This document shows positions 51,451-59,065 of a stretch of DNA of 64,000 bases, one piece after another. Source of the stretch: Brevibacterium sp. RIT 803 (lineage in GTDB: Bacteria > Actinomycetota > Actinomycetes > Actinomycetales > Brevibacteriaceae). Location of the stretch: contig NZ_JAFEMW010000001.1 in assembly GCF_016892625.1 (NCBI RefSeq), forward strand, positions 930,001 to 994,000, given 5' to 3'. The position numbers were made by a program, and so were the translations under genes. Position 1 is the stretch's first letter. Every line of letters starts with the position of its first letter. Under the pieces are notes generated by a model. It was not told the origin of the DNA, did not search any database, and saw nothing but the letters and a program-made list of their open reading frames with translations.

Positions 51451-52791
51451 ATGAGAGTGAACGCGATAGTCGTCGGCAGCGGCGTGATGGGGGCGTCGAT
51501 CGCGTTCTCCTTGGCCAAACGCGGATACGCGGTCACCGTCGTCGACAAGAAATCCGGCCCAGCGCAGGGCTCGACCGGTGCCACCAGCGCGATCGTTCGC
51601 TTCACCTATTCTCTGCGGGACTCCATTGCCATGGCCTGGGAGTCGAAGCACCTTTGGGAGAACCTGCGCGACCAAGTTCAGGCACCGGAATCAGAGCCAG
51701 TCGCGGACTTCATCCGCACCGGCATGGCCGTCATCGACATACCAGGGCTGCTCCCGAGCACCATCCGCACAGACTTCGTGGATCTCTCGATCCCCTACGC
51801 CGACTGGGACGCGGCCGACCTCGCCCGGGAGCTGCCCGGCGTCGATACCTCGAACCACTATCCACCCGTGCGCCCCGATGATCCTGCGTTTCTCGACGAC
51901 AGCGACGAGCCCGCGACGGCACTGTACACACCAGACGGCGGGTACATCTCCGATCCCGTCCTGGCCACGGAGAACTTCGCTCGCGCCGCGAAGCGACACG
52001 GTGCCCAGTTCCTCTACAACGCCGAAGTCATCGGCGTACACCGCAGTGACTCCGACATCCGCCCCGAAGAAGGCATCACCGCACAGCCAAGCGCGGCGTG
52101 GACGCTCAACCTCTCCGACGGTCGGGGTCTCGATGCCGACGTCGTGGTCAATGCAGCCGGACCCTGGTCATCGCGATTCAACGAGCTCGCCGGTGTCGGA
52201 TCCGACCACGGAGTCTCCCTGACTCCCCTGCGCCAAGAAGTCCATACTCTGCCGGCGGAATCGACCGTCATCCGCAGCGACGACACTCCGATTCCTGCGC
52301 TCCTCGATGCCGGCATCGGCACCTATATGCGCGCCGAGGTGGGCGGTCAGCTGCTCATCGGAGGCTCGGAACCCGAATGCGATGAGCTGGAGTGGGTCGA
52401 GGACCCCGACACCGTATCGATGAGTGTTCGTCCCGAGCAGTTCGAGACGCAGGCTCTGAGAGCTGCGAAACGCTTCAACGACATCACGATTCCGAACCGA
52501 GCCCGCGGAGTCGTCGGCGTCTACGATGCCTCCACCGATTGGACTCCTATCTACGATCGCTCCGAGGCGGATGGCTTCTATCAGGCGATCGGGACCAGCG
52601 GCAACCAGTTCAAGAATGCTCCGATGGTCGGCGAGGCCATGGCAGAACTCATCGACGCCGTCGAGCGCGGTCATGACCATGACCGCGAACCGGTCCGGAT
52701 TGCGCTTCAGCACACAGGAGGGGAGCTGAACCTGGGAACCTTCTCTCGCCTGAGGTCTCCGGCTGGAACAAGCGGAAACGTCATGGGCTGA
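51451..52791 (+). CDS. FAD-dependent oxidoreductase, DAO/sarcosine-oxidase-like
   Basis: A 446-aa protein with an N-terminal dinucleotide fold AIVVGSGVMGASIAFSLAKR (GxGxxG), followed by GSTGATSAIVRFTYS as in sarcosine-oxidase/DAO enzymes, and AAGPWSSRFNELAG. It oxidises an amino or N-methyl acid and passes electrons to O2 or an acceptor. Start at 51451 chosen for RBS AAAGGG; a frame 8 codons longer exists. The next gene is a MatC-type carrier that may import its substrate. Confidence 0.82.
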   Translation: MRVNAIVVGSGVMGASIAFSLAKRGYAVTVVDKKSGPAQGSTGATSAIVRFTYSLRDSIAMAWESKHLWENLRDQVQAPESEPVADFIRTGMAVIDIPGLLPSTIRTDFVDLSIPYADWDAADLARELPGVDTSNHYPPVRPDDPAFLDDSDEPATALYTPDGGYISDPVLATENFARAAKRHGAQFLYNAEVIGVHRSDSDIRPEEGITAQPSAAWTLNLSDGRGLDADVVVNAAGPWSSRFNELAGVGSDHGVSLTPLRQEVHTLPAESTVIRSDDTPIPALLDAGIGTYMRAEVGGQLLIGGSEPECDELEWVEDPDTVSMSVRPEQFETQALRAAKRFNDITIPNRARGVVGVYDASTDWTPIYDRSEADGFYQAIGTSGNQFKNAPMVGEAMAELIDAVERGHDHDREPVRIALQHTGGELNLGTFSRLRSPAGTSGNVMG

Positions 52792-52939
52792 TCTCAGCGC
52801 TCCACATTCACGTGCCGATATTTGGGAAATTGCGGCCTTCCCCCTGGTGGTAACCGCGCCCGTCGCGACTGAGCTGGTAGTGTCGCTCAGCGAGTCATTC
52901 AGTTTCATTCAGCGAAATTTCAGCCTAAATGGGGAAATC

Positions 52940-54307
52940 ATGCTCCTTCAAATCATTGCGTTGTCGATCTTCATCGCTCTGTTCGCAATCGGCGCGATCC
53001 GCGGTGTGCAGATCGGCGTGCTCATGCTCGTCGGCGCCGCCGGAACCGGCCTGTTCCTAGCAGACATGGCCGTCGACGACATCATCGCCGAGTTCCCGCT
53101 CTCCATCATGATCCTGCTGGCCGGGGTCACCTACTTCTTCGCCATTGCGCAGGAGAACGGGACTGTCGACAAGATCATCGACTGGGCACTGGAGAAGGTC
53201 GGGTCCTCTGCCGTCCTCCTCCCGATCGTCTTCTTCGTCATCACAGCCGGCATCGCTTCCATGGGTGCACCCCTGGCCGGTCTCGTGATGATGCCGGTGG
53301 GTATGCAGGTGGCCCGCAAGTACGGGGTCGACTATGCACTGATGGGCTTGGCGATCTGCTTCGCCATCGGCGCCGGCGGATTCGCCCCGACCAGCCTCTA
53401 TGGCATCGTCACCTACAGCACCGCCCATGATGCGGGAATCGATCTGTCGCCGTTCCTGCTCTTCGGCATCGCCGTCGTCGTCTACCTCGTGATGCTCGCC
53501 GTCGCCTACTTCATGTTCGGTCGCACGCTCTTCGGGCGTCAGTCCGCCATGACCGCAGCCGGTTCGGCGCACTCCGGTTCGACGATCTCCCGCGGATCCG
53601 CCTCCGCGACGAAGGTGGCTTTCGGTGAGGACGAGGACGACGAAGCGCTCTTCGACTCATCCAGCACCTCGGCGAGTTCCGAATCGGGTCCCTTCTCCGC
53701 CGTGCAGATCCTCACCGTCGTCCTCATGGTCGGACTCATCGGTTCGGTCGTCGCTCTGGCCGCCTTCGGCAAGGAACCCGATATCGGCCTGCTGTGCTTC
53801 TTCTTCGGTGCGATCCTCTCGCTCGCGGATCCCAAGACCGGAAGGGCCGCGCTGCCCAAGATCGACTGGTCGACCGTTCTCCTCGTCGGCGGCATCATCA
53901 CCTTCGTCGGCGTGCTGCAGACGATGGGTGCCGTGGACCTGCTCGGCGAGGGCGCCGAGGCCATCGGTTCGCCGCTCATCGCGGCCTTCGTGCTCTGCAT
54001 CGTCGGCGGTCTGGTCTCTGCGTTCGCATCGACGACCGGCATCCTCGCAGCACTCGTGCCGCTGGCGCTGCCCCTCATCGCCGCCGGCGGAGTCCCCGGC
54101 TGGGCGCTCATCGCAGCCCTGGGCGTATGCTCGGCCGTCGTCGACGTCTCACCGTTCTCGACGCTGGGTGCCACGGTCGTGGCCACGGCTCCGCAGGATC
54201 ACAAGGCTCGACTCACGCGCATCCTCGTGAAGTTCGGCATGTCGATGGTCATCATCGGACCCATCGTCCTCGTCGGCGGTCTCGTCGTCCCGGCAATGTT
54301 CTTCTGA
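52940..54307 (+). CDS. MatC/SLC13-like dicarboxylate carrier
   Basis: A 455-aa membrane protein with about 11-12 hydrophobic helices in two halves separated by an acidic Ser-rich loop (residues 198-248, includes EDEDDEALFDSSS). The N-terminal half has the MatC_N pattern LLAGVTYFFAIAQENGTVDK and FAIGAGGFAPTSLYGIVTYS. MatC-type carriers import malonate or other dicarboxylates. Start with GGGGAAAT upstream. TCATTCAG is repeated with 10-bp period (52895-52912) just ahead of the gene. Confidence 0.78.
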   Translation: MLLQIIALSIFIALFAIGAIRGVQIGVLMLVGAAGTGLFLADMAVDDIIAEFPLSIMILLAGVTYFFAIAQENGTVDKIIDWALEKVGSSAVLLPIVFFVITAGIASMGAPLAGLVMMPVGMQVARKYGVDYALMGLAICFAIGAGGFAPTSLYGIVTYSTAHDAGIDLSPFLLFGIAVVVYLVMLAVAYFMFGRTLFGRQSAMTAAGSAHSGSTISRGSASATKVAFGEDEDDEALFDSSSTSASSESGPFSAVQILTVVLMVGLIGSVVALAAFGKEPDIGLLCFFFGAILSLADPKTGRAALPKIDWSTVLLVGGIITFVGVLQTMGAVDLLGEGAEAIGSPLIAAFVLCIVGGLVSAFASTTGILAALVPLALPLIAAGGVPGWALIAALGVCSAVVDVSPFSTLGATVVATAPQDHKARLTRILVKFGMSMVIIGPIVLVGGLVVPAMFF

Positions 54308-54369
54308 GACTGTGGTCCGGGCCACTGAGTCACCCGGACCACAGTGACTGTTCTCAGCACGGTTCCCAC

Positions 54370-54414
54370 GATGCAGATGGTGCCCAGCGAAATTCGCTGG
54401 GCACCATCTGCATC
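54370..54414. terminator. 45-bp perfect palindrome between convergent carrier and GNAT genes
   Basis: Arms of 22 bp (54370-54391 and 54393-54414, each beginning or ending GATGCAGATGGTGCCC / GGGCACCATCTGCATC) flank a single central A. It lies between convergent genes and can fold from either strand. It is longer and more perfect than usual terminators; there is no T-run. Confidence 0.75.
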
Positions 54415-54434
54415 TGTCGCTGCGTCGATGTCTC

Positions 54435-55022
54435 TCAGCTCAGCGGCTTGACCAGAACGACGAATTCGAGGTCATCGACGAGCGGCACACCGAAGCGGTC
54501 GTCACCGTAGGGGAAGGGTTCGACCTCTCCGGTTCTTTCGTAGCCTCGGCGCTCGTAGTAGGCGATGAGCTCGGCGCGCTTGTTGATGACGCTCATTCGC
54601 AGCGAGTGAGCGTTCCAGCGTTCGATCACCCAAGCCTCGGCGAGGTTCATCAGTGCCGATCCCACGCCTTGCCCCTGCCCCAGCGGGGAGACCGCGAGCA
54701 CGCCGAGGTAGGCGATTCCGTCGACGGGTTCGCGCAGGTAGACGCTGCCGACGGCCTGCCCTTCGGCAGACCGGACGAGGATCATCGACGCATCAGGCTC
54801 GGCGAGCATCTCGCGGGCCATATCGGCGTCGAGTCGCTGACCGCTGATCAGATCCGCTTCGGTCGTCCACCCCTGCTTCGAGGGTTCTCCACGGTAGGCG
54901 GAGGCGACGAGTTCAACGTAGTCGTCGATGTCGTCGAGGCTGAGTTCGCTGACTTCGAAACCTGTTTCGTGCAGGATCAGCTTGTGAGCATCGACCATGG
55001 TAGCGGGTGCGTAAGAGGACAT
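54435..55022 (-). CDS. GNAT N-acetyltransferase
   Basis: A 195-aa protein: YLGVLAVSPLGQGQGVGSAL is the acetyl-CoA motif A, and LRMSVINKRAELIAYYERRG the following helix. The N-terminal part (10-60) looks like a coupled second strand set. Acceptor unknown. The 3' neighbour across a perfect palindrome is the MatC carrier. Confidence 0.85.
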   Translation of the reverse strand: MSSYAPATMVDAHKLILHETGFEVSELSLDDIDDYVELVASAYRGEPSKQGWTTEADLISGQRLDADMAREMLAEPDASMILVRSAEGQAVGSVYLREPVDGIAYLGVLAVSPLGQGQGVGSALMNLAEAWVIERWNAHSLRMSVINKRAELIAYYERRGYERTGEVEPFPYGDDRFGVPLVDDLEFVVLVKPLS

Positions 55023-55191
55023 AGGTCGGCTCCTTGAGGATGTCTGACCGTCGCCGTGTACGGCCGAAAGAACGGGTTGCTCAATAGGTTAGTCGCTCGA
55101 GGGGGAACCCAACTATAGTTTCATTTATCAGGACTGACTCATCCACGTATTGGCATAGGGATGACCGACACCTTCACCTTCAGGAGCGTTC

Positions 55192-55518
55192 ATGGACCTC
55201 GAGATCTCGGACGAGACGTACACCTTTGCCCAGGACATCGCGGCGTCTCGCTTCACGGTGAGCCACGATGACAAGGTCATCGGACACGTCGACTACATCG
55301 ACCGCGCAGCCAGCCCCGATGACACGTCCGAATCCGCAGTGCGCACATTCACCCACACCGAGGTGTCCCCCGCTTATGGTGGTCGCGGCATCGCCGCACA
55401 TCTGGTGCGCTTCGCCCTCGAGACCAGCGCCGAGGCGGACCTGAAATTCCGTACAACATGCTCCTATGTCATGGAGTTCTTCCGCAAGAACCCCGAATTC
55501 GACGAGCTGCGTGCCTGA
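55192..55518 (+). CDS. Small GNAT-fold protein (YjdJ/COG2388-like)
   Basis: A 108-aa minimal GNAT domain: EVSPAYGGRGIAAHLVRFAL (motif A) and CSYVMEFFRKNPEFDEL (conserved C-terminal end, with NPEF), as in COG2388 proteins. Acts on unknown small metabolites or protein Lys. Preceded by CAGGAGCG ribosome site. An ATAGTTTCA motif at 55115-55123 lies in its promoter and recurs at 55980. Its 3' 55 bp overlap the convergent DUF2306 gene. Confidence 0.82.
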   Translation: MDLEISDETYTFAQDIAASRFTVSHDDKVIGHVDYIDRAASPDDTSESAVRTFTHTEVSPAYGGRGIAAHLVRFALETSAEADLKFRTTCSYVMEFFRKNPEFDELRA

Positions 55519-55970
55519 GCCGGCACAAATGTGAGAACGTAGCCGACCCAGACCGTAGCTGCGATGACGATTGCTGAAGCGGCGCCCCACAGCAGAACGG
55601 GATCGGCCACCGCCAGCTGCGGAATCTCCCTGCCTGGAACGATCGCGGCGAAGGCGCCCGCCGTCAGCGCGCCGAGCCATGATCCGACCATCATCCCGAT
55701 GTGCCTGTGGATGTTTCCTCTCCGGATCGCGACGACTCCGACGGTGGTGGTGCCGAAGGTGAAGATCGCGAGCGCGTGGAAGATCGTGAAGCTTCCGCTG
55801 AGGGTGTAGATGAACATTCCGCTCACGCAGACGAGGTACATGAGGATGACCCATGATCGCCCGATCCATCTGTGCCGACGGTCCTTGGTCCGCCGGATGA
55901 TCTGGACAGGGGCCAAGAGCACAACGCCAGAGGCGGCAAGAGCGTGGATTGCTATGAACATCGTCGTCAT
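55464..55970 (-). CDS. DUF2306 membrane protein
   Basis: A 168-aa protein with four hydrophobic helices: HALAASGVVLLAPVQIIR, WVILMYLVCVSGMFIYT, FHALAIFTFGTTTVGVVAIR and VIAATVWVGYVLTFV. The R/H-R-x-I-G-R-S/W pattern (RHRWIGRSWVILMY) marks DUF2306. Function unknown. It overlaps the small GNAT gene at their 3' ends and is divergent from the MerR gene. Confidence 0.8.
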   Translation of the reverse strand: MTTMFIAIHALAASGVVLLAPVQIIRRTKDRRHRWIGRSWVILMYLVCVSGMFIYTLSGSFTIFHALAIFTFGTTTVGVVAIRRGNIHRHIGMMVGSWLGALTAGAFAAIVPGREIPQLAVADPVLLWGAASAIVIAATVWVGYVLTFVPAQARSSSNSGFLRKNSMT

Positions 55971-56080
55971 AGACCTAAGATAGTTTCACTAACCAAGGGT
56001 GGCAACGTAGATAGCAGAACCCGAATTGCTCACCAAGCCAGTTGCCTCCAGGCTCCTGCCTCCACCGATTGGGGATCCGC

Positions 56081-56800
56081 ATGAAGCTCAGCGCCCTGGC
56101 CCGAGAATCCGGAGTCTCGACCGCCAGCATCAAGTACTACATCCACGTCGGCATCCTTCCTCCCGGCCCCAAGCGCAACGCGACCACGGCCGACTACTCC
56201 CAAGCTCACGTCGACCGCCTCAGCCTCATCACCTGCCTGCGCCGGGAGATCGGCTCCCCCATCGAGTCCATCACCGCACTCATTCGGGCCATCGATGACG
56301 AGTCATTGGAGAACATCGAACTGATGGGCATCTGCCAGAGGCTTGCGCTGGAGGCGAGCACTGTCCTGAAGTCCACAGTCGGCTCATCCTCGCATTCCGA
56401 GCCTGAATCTGAACCTCAACCTGCAACGACAGCGGAACTGGCACCGGCACCGGCACCGAAGACTATCGAGAGCGATATCCGTGACGTTCTGCAAGAGCTG
56501 GGCTGGCCGGACATCTCACCTACCGCCGTGGCATCGATGGCAGGCGCGCTCGAGGAGTTGAGGGCCTCAGGTTATCCCGTCGGGCGCGGCACGATCCTCC
56601 GCCACATTCAGGCATTGGCCGAGATCGCGGCCAGGAACACCACTCCGATCACCGACAGTCTGAGTAGAGATCGGATCTGCGTCGAGGTTGTTCGCGGGAT
56701 CACGATGCACAACAGACTCCTGGTGGCGACCAGTGCTCTCGTCCATGCTTCACTGTCGGCCATGCCTCGAAACTCGAATTCAACCCCGCCCGGCGACTGA
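56081..56800 (+). CDS. MerR-family regulator
   Basis: A 239-aa protein beginning with MKLSALARESGVSTASIKYY, the MerR HTH, then ILPPGPKRNATTADYSQAHV. An Ala/Pro/Glu-rich linker (about 115-140) leads to a helical C-terminal ligand domain. It is divergent from DUF2306 over an ATAGTTTCACTAA dyad at 55980. Could be the missing partner for the MerR-type promoter at 560, but they are 55 kb apart. Confidence 0.85.
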   Translation: MKLSALARESGVSTASIKYYIHVGILPPGPKRNATTADYSQAHVDRLSLITCLRREIGSPIESITALIRAIDDESLENIELMGICQRLALEASTVLKSTVGSSSHSEPESEPQPATTAELAPAPAPKTIESDIRDVLQELGWPDISPTAVASMAGALEELRASGYPVGRGTILRHIQALAEIAARNTTPITDSLSRDRICVEVVRGITMHNRLLVATSALVHASLSAMPRNSNSTPPGD

Positions 56801-56886
56801 GGCGACCTGGCGGCTGACAACCTGTAGGTGCGGGGTGTTTCCAGCGATGCCGACGCACCTCAAAGTGCCTTTTGTAAGCCCTCCTT

Positions 56887-56924
56887 ACCTCACTGATAAT
56901 GATGTTACGAACTAATAGTGAGGT
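56887..56924 (+). promoter_or_regulatory. Inverted repeat that can hide the ribosome site of the FrnE-like gene
   Basis: Arms ACCTCACT (56887-56894) and AGTGAGGT (56917-56924) flank 22 nt. The right arm contains the purine-rich ribosome site (GTGAGG) directly before the ATG at 56926. In mRNA, the left arm could mask it. A DNA-binding role for the nearby HxlR protein is an alternative. Confidence 0.5.
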
Positions 56925-56925
56925 G

Positions 56926-57351
56926 ATGAATGTGATTGATCAACCAACCCCGTCAGAGGGGACGCAGATTGTGATCGAAGTGTGGTCCGACCCGGGATGC
57001 CCAAGGTGGTATGTCGGAATGCACCGTCGCCAGGCCGAGCGCCAGATGCAGGCGATCGCACGCAAGGAAGGACCCGAGTTCTCCCTCAACCCACACGACC
57101 CGACAGCCCGCTCGGATATCGGACAGCCAGTGGGGCTGGACGCACTGCGAATCCGTGAGGTCCTCGCCAACGACGAATTCACCGAACGCGTGCGTGCGGA
57201 CCGCAGCGAAGGACTCAAGCTGGGCGCGACCGGTGTCCCGTTCGTCGTCTTCGACCGCAAGGTGGCCGCCCCAGGTGCACAGAAGATCGGCGTCAATGCT
57301 CAGCTGTTGGACCAGATCGCCGGGTCGGTGTCGAATGAGCGCGCATCATGA
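56926..57351 (+). CDS. FrnE/DsbA-family thioredoxin-fold protein with internal deletion
   Basis: A 141-aa protein, about 60 percent of normal FrnE length. It keeps the first strand and CPRWYVGMHRRQAERQM and the C-terminal half (LRIREVLANDEF, GATGVPFVVFDRKV, GAQ). The active site CPWC has become CPRW (Cys25 only), and the helical insert between them is gone. Redox activity is therefore unlikely. It overlaps the next 54-aa ORF by 4 bp (ATGA). It may be a decayed gene kept in an operon, or a repurposed fold. Confidence 0.7.
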   Translation: MNVIDQPTPSEGTQIVIEVWSDPGCPRWYVGMHRRQAERQMQAIARKEGPEFSLNPHDPTARSDIGQPVGLDALRIREVLANDEFTERVRADRSEGLKLGATGVPFVVFDRKVAAPGAQKIGVNAQLLDQIAGSVSNERAS

Positions 57352-57512
57352 ACGGAACGACAGATGAGCTCCAGCTGGTGGCGACGCCCGCCCGCGGATG
57401 GTGCGACCCAGATACCGGCCTGTGCCACTTCAACGACACCGACGAGGCAGAAGCGGCAGCATCCAGGAGTGAAACAGCCACAGGTGACGCTTCTGAAGCG
57501 GCAGAACGATGA
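57348..57512 (+). CDS. 54-aa small protein coupled to the FrnE-like gene
   Basis: A 54-codon ORF starts in the stop of the FrnE-like gene (ATGA, 57348-57351) and ends at TGA 57510-57512. The peptide has a Cys pair in GWCDPDTGLCHF and an Ala/Glu-rich C-terminus. No signal peptide and no known family. Its coupling to a thioredoxin-fold protein suggests a joint role. The convergent HxlR gene ends 15 bp away. Confidence 0.5.
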   Translation: MNGTTDELQLVATPARGWCDPDTGLCHFNDTDEAEAAASRSETATGDASEAAER

Positions 57513-57526
57513 GCGACCCTGAGAAG

Positions 57527-57949
57527 TCAGGTCGTCGCGGCGTCGCCGGCAGCTCTGAGTCGGCCAACTCCAGTCAGTTCGCTGGAGGCCCGATTGCTGG
57601 CAATCTCACCGTGATGTTCTGCCGCCCAGCTCGCCATCGCCATCACAGCATCCTGCAAAGACCGGCCCAGGTCGGTCAGCTCATACTCCACACGGGGCGG
57701 GACTTCGGCGTAAGCGGTCCGTGTGATCAGCCCGTCGGCTTCCAAGTGCTTGAGTGTCTGGGTCAGCATCCGCTGGGAGATGCCGGGAATACTCGCCTGC
57801 AGATCTGAATACCGCAGCGAACCCGGGCTCAAGGTGCTGATGGTCAGCATCGTCCACTTGTCGCCGATCCGGTCGAGGACGTCACGAATGAAGGCGTTGT
57901 CCTCTGGCCATAACCGGCACGGACCGCTGATCTGCCGTACTGCCGCCAT
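57527..57949 (-). CDS. HxlR-family regulator
   Basis: A 140-aa protein: the N-terminal Cys (GPCRLWPEDN) then IGDKWTMLTISTLSPGSLRY and GISQRMLTQTLKHLEADGLI as recognition part. Divergent from an FMN azoreductase, a common pairing with quinone- or diamide-sensing HxlR proteins of the YodB type. The Cys near the N-terminus is where YodB-like sensors are modified. Confidence 0.88.
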   Translation of the reverse strand: MAAVRQISGPCRLWPEDNAFIRDVLDRIGDKWTMLTISTLSPGSLRYSDLQASIPGISQRMLTQTLKHLEADGLITRTAYAEVPPRVEYELTDLGRSLQDAVMAMASWAAEHHGEIASNRASSELTGVGRLRAAGDAATT

Positions 57950-58089
57950 TTCGCTCTCCTCTCGTTAGGCCTGTAACCGCACTATCAGTATGCAACATCG
58001 AAACTACCGCCACCAACCACATCACGGTTCTGGCTCACACTTCGCTCATTCGAGCACACGTCAGAAACACTCCGAAAGGAAAGCCAACC

Positions 58090-58728
58090 ATGTCCTACCT
58101 ACTCCACATCGACTCATCTTCGCTTGGTGAGGCCTCAGTTTCCCGTCAGGTCGCCGAATCATTCCTTCACGGCTGGACCGGCAAGGTCGTACACCGTGAC
58201 CTCGCTGCTGATCCTGTACCTCACCTCAGTGCAGCCGGGATCACCGCACGCGACACCGATCCTGCCCAGCACACCGAGCAGCAGGCTGCTGCCAGCGAAC
58301 TGCAGGACGAACTCATCGACGAATACCTGGGTGCCAGCGCCTACCTGTTCACGGTGCCGATGTACAACCTGACCATGCCGTCCGTGTTCAAGGCCTGGCT
58401 GGATCAGATCATCGTCGTCGGTCGAACCGCAAAGTCCTCCCCCGCCGCCGGCCGCTCAGCTGTCTTGATCTCTGCCAGGGGCGGTGGCTATGGACCGGGA
58501 GCCCCCAACCATGGCTTTGACTTCGTGGTGCCCACCCTTGAAGCGGTGCTCGGTCGAGAAGAACTCCTGGGCCTCGATGTCTCCACCGTGATCCCCGAGC
58601 TGACTATGGCAGATCACGTATCTGCCATGGCGGAACTGAAACCTCTGTACGAGACGTCCTTGGCAAACGCCCACCACCGCGCCCGCGATCTCTCCGTGAT
58701 CATCGCATCCGACGCAATGGCGGCCTGA
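58090..58728 (+). CDS. FMN-dependent NADH azoreductase (AzoR-like)
   Basis: A 212-aa flavodoxin-fold enzyme: LLHIDSSSLGEASVSRQVAE at the N-terminus, VPMYNLTMPSVFKAWLDQII and a last ARGGGYGPG loop that binds FMN phosphate. It reduces azo and quinone compounds with NADH. Regulated by the divergent HxlR gene. Followed by a 17-bp hairpin. Confidence 0.85.
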   Translation: MSYLLHIDSSSLGEASVSRQVAESFLHGWTGKVVHRDLAADPVPHLSAAGITARDTDPAQHTEQQAAASELQDELIDEYLGASAYLFTVPMYNLTMPSVFKAWLDQIIVVGRTAKSSPAAGRSAVLISARGGGYGPGAPNHGFDFVVPTLEAVLGREELLGLDVSTVIPELTMADHVSAMAELKPLYETSLANAHHRARDLSVIIASDAMAA

Positions 58729-58740
58729 AGGCCAACGGCT

Positions 58741-58792
58741 CAGTCGTCCACGGTGTTCAGGCGCTTCAGAACCTCAACACCGTGGACGACTG
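58741..58792 (+). terminator. 17-bp stem hairpin after azoreductase
   Basis: Arms CAGTCGTCCACGGTGTT (58741-58757) and AACACCGTGGACGACTG (58776-58792) are perfect with an 18-nt loop, 12 bp after the azoreductase stop. A diverged partial copy of the right arm occurs near 58829-58844. Confidence 0.65.
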
Positions 58793-59065
58793 CATGTCCA
58801 GTCGATTCGGGCTCCCGCGCGTCCGGAGGCCGTGGATGACTGCGGTCCCGACCGACGAGTCCGAGTACACGTCCGCGCTCTCAGGTGAGCTCACGCATCC
58901 CGCAACTGGGTTCCCCAGCAGTGAAACGGCCAGTAGGGCACACGTATCCGTACCTCAGGCAACGAAATTCGTATAGTGACAGCGGCGTGATCCCCCTACA
59001 CTGAACGTGATGCTGATCCAGACGCGCTCAGCCATGTCGTTCATACAACCAAAGGAGGATCTGTC
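58793..59065 (+). other. Promoter-proximal stretch before gabD
   Basis: The remainder of the 337-bp gap contains no coding frame of protein-like composition. A TATAGT box (58972-58977) and a TACACT box (58997-59002) could be -10 elements for the dehydrogenase; -35 partners are weak. AAAGGAGGATCT precedes the gene. Confidence 0.35.
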
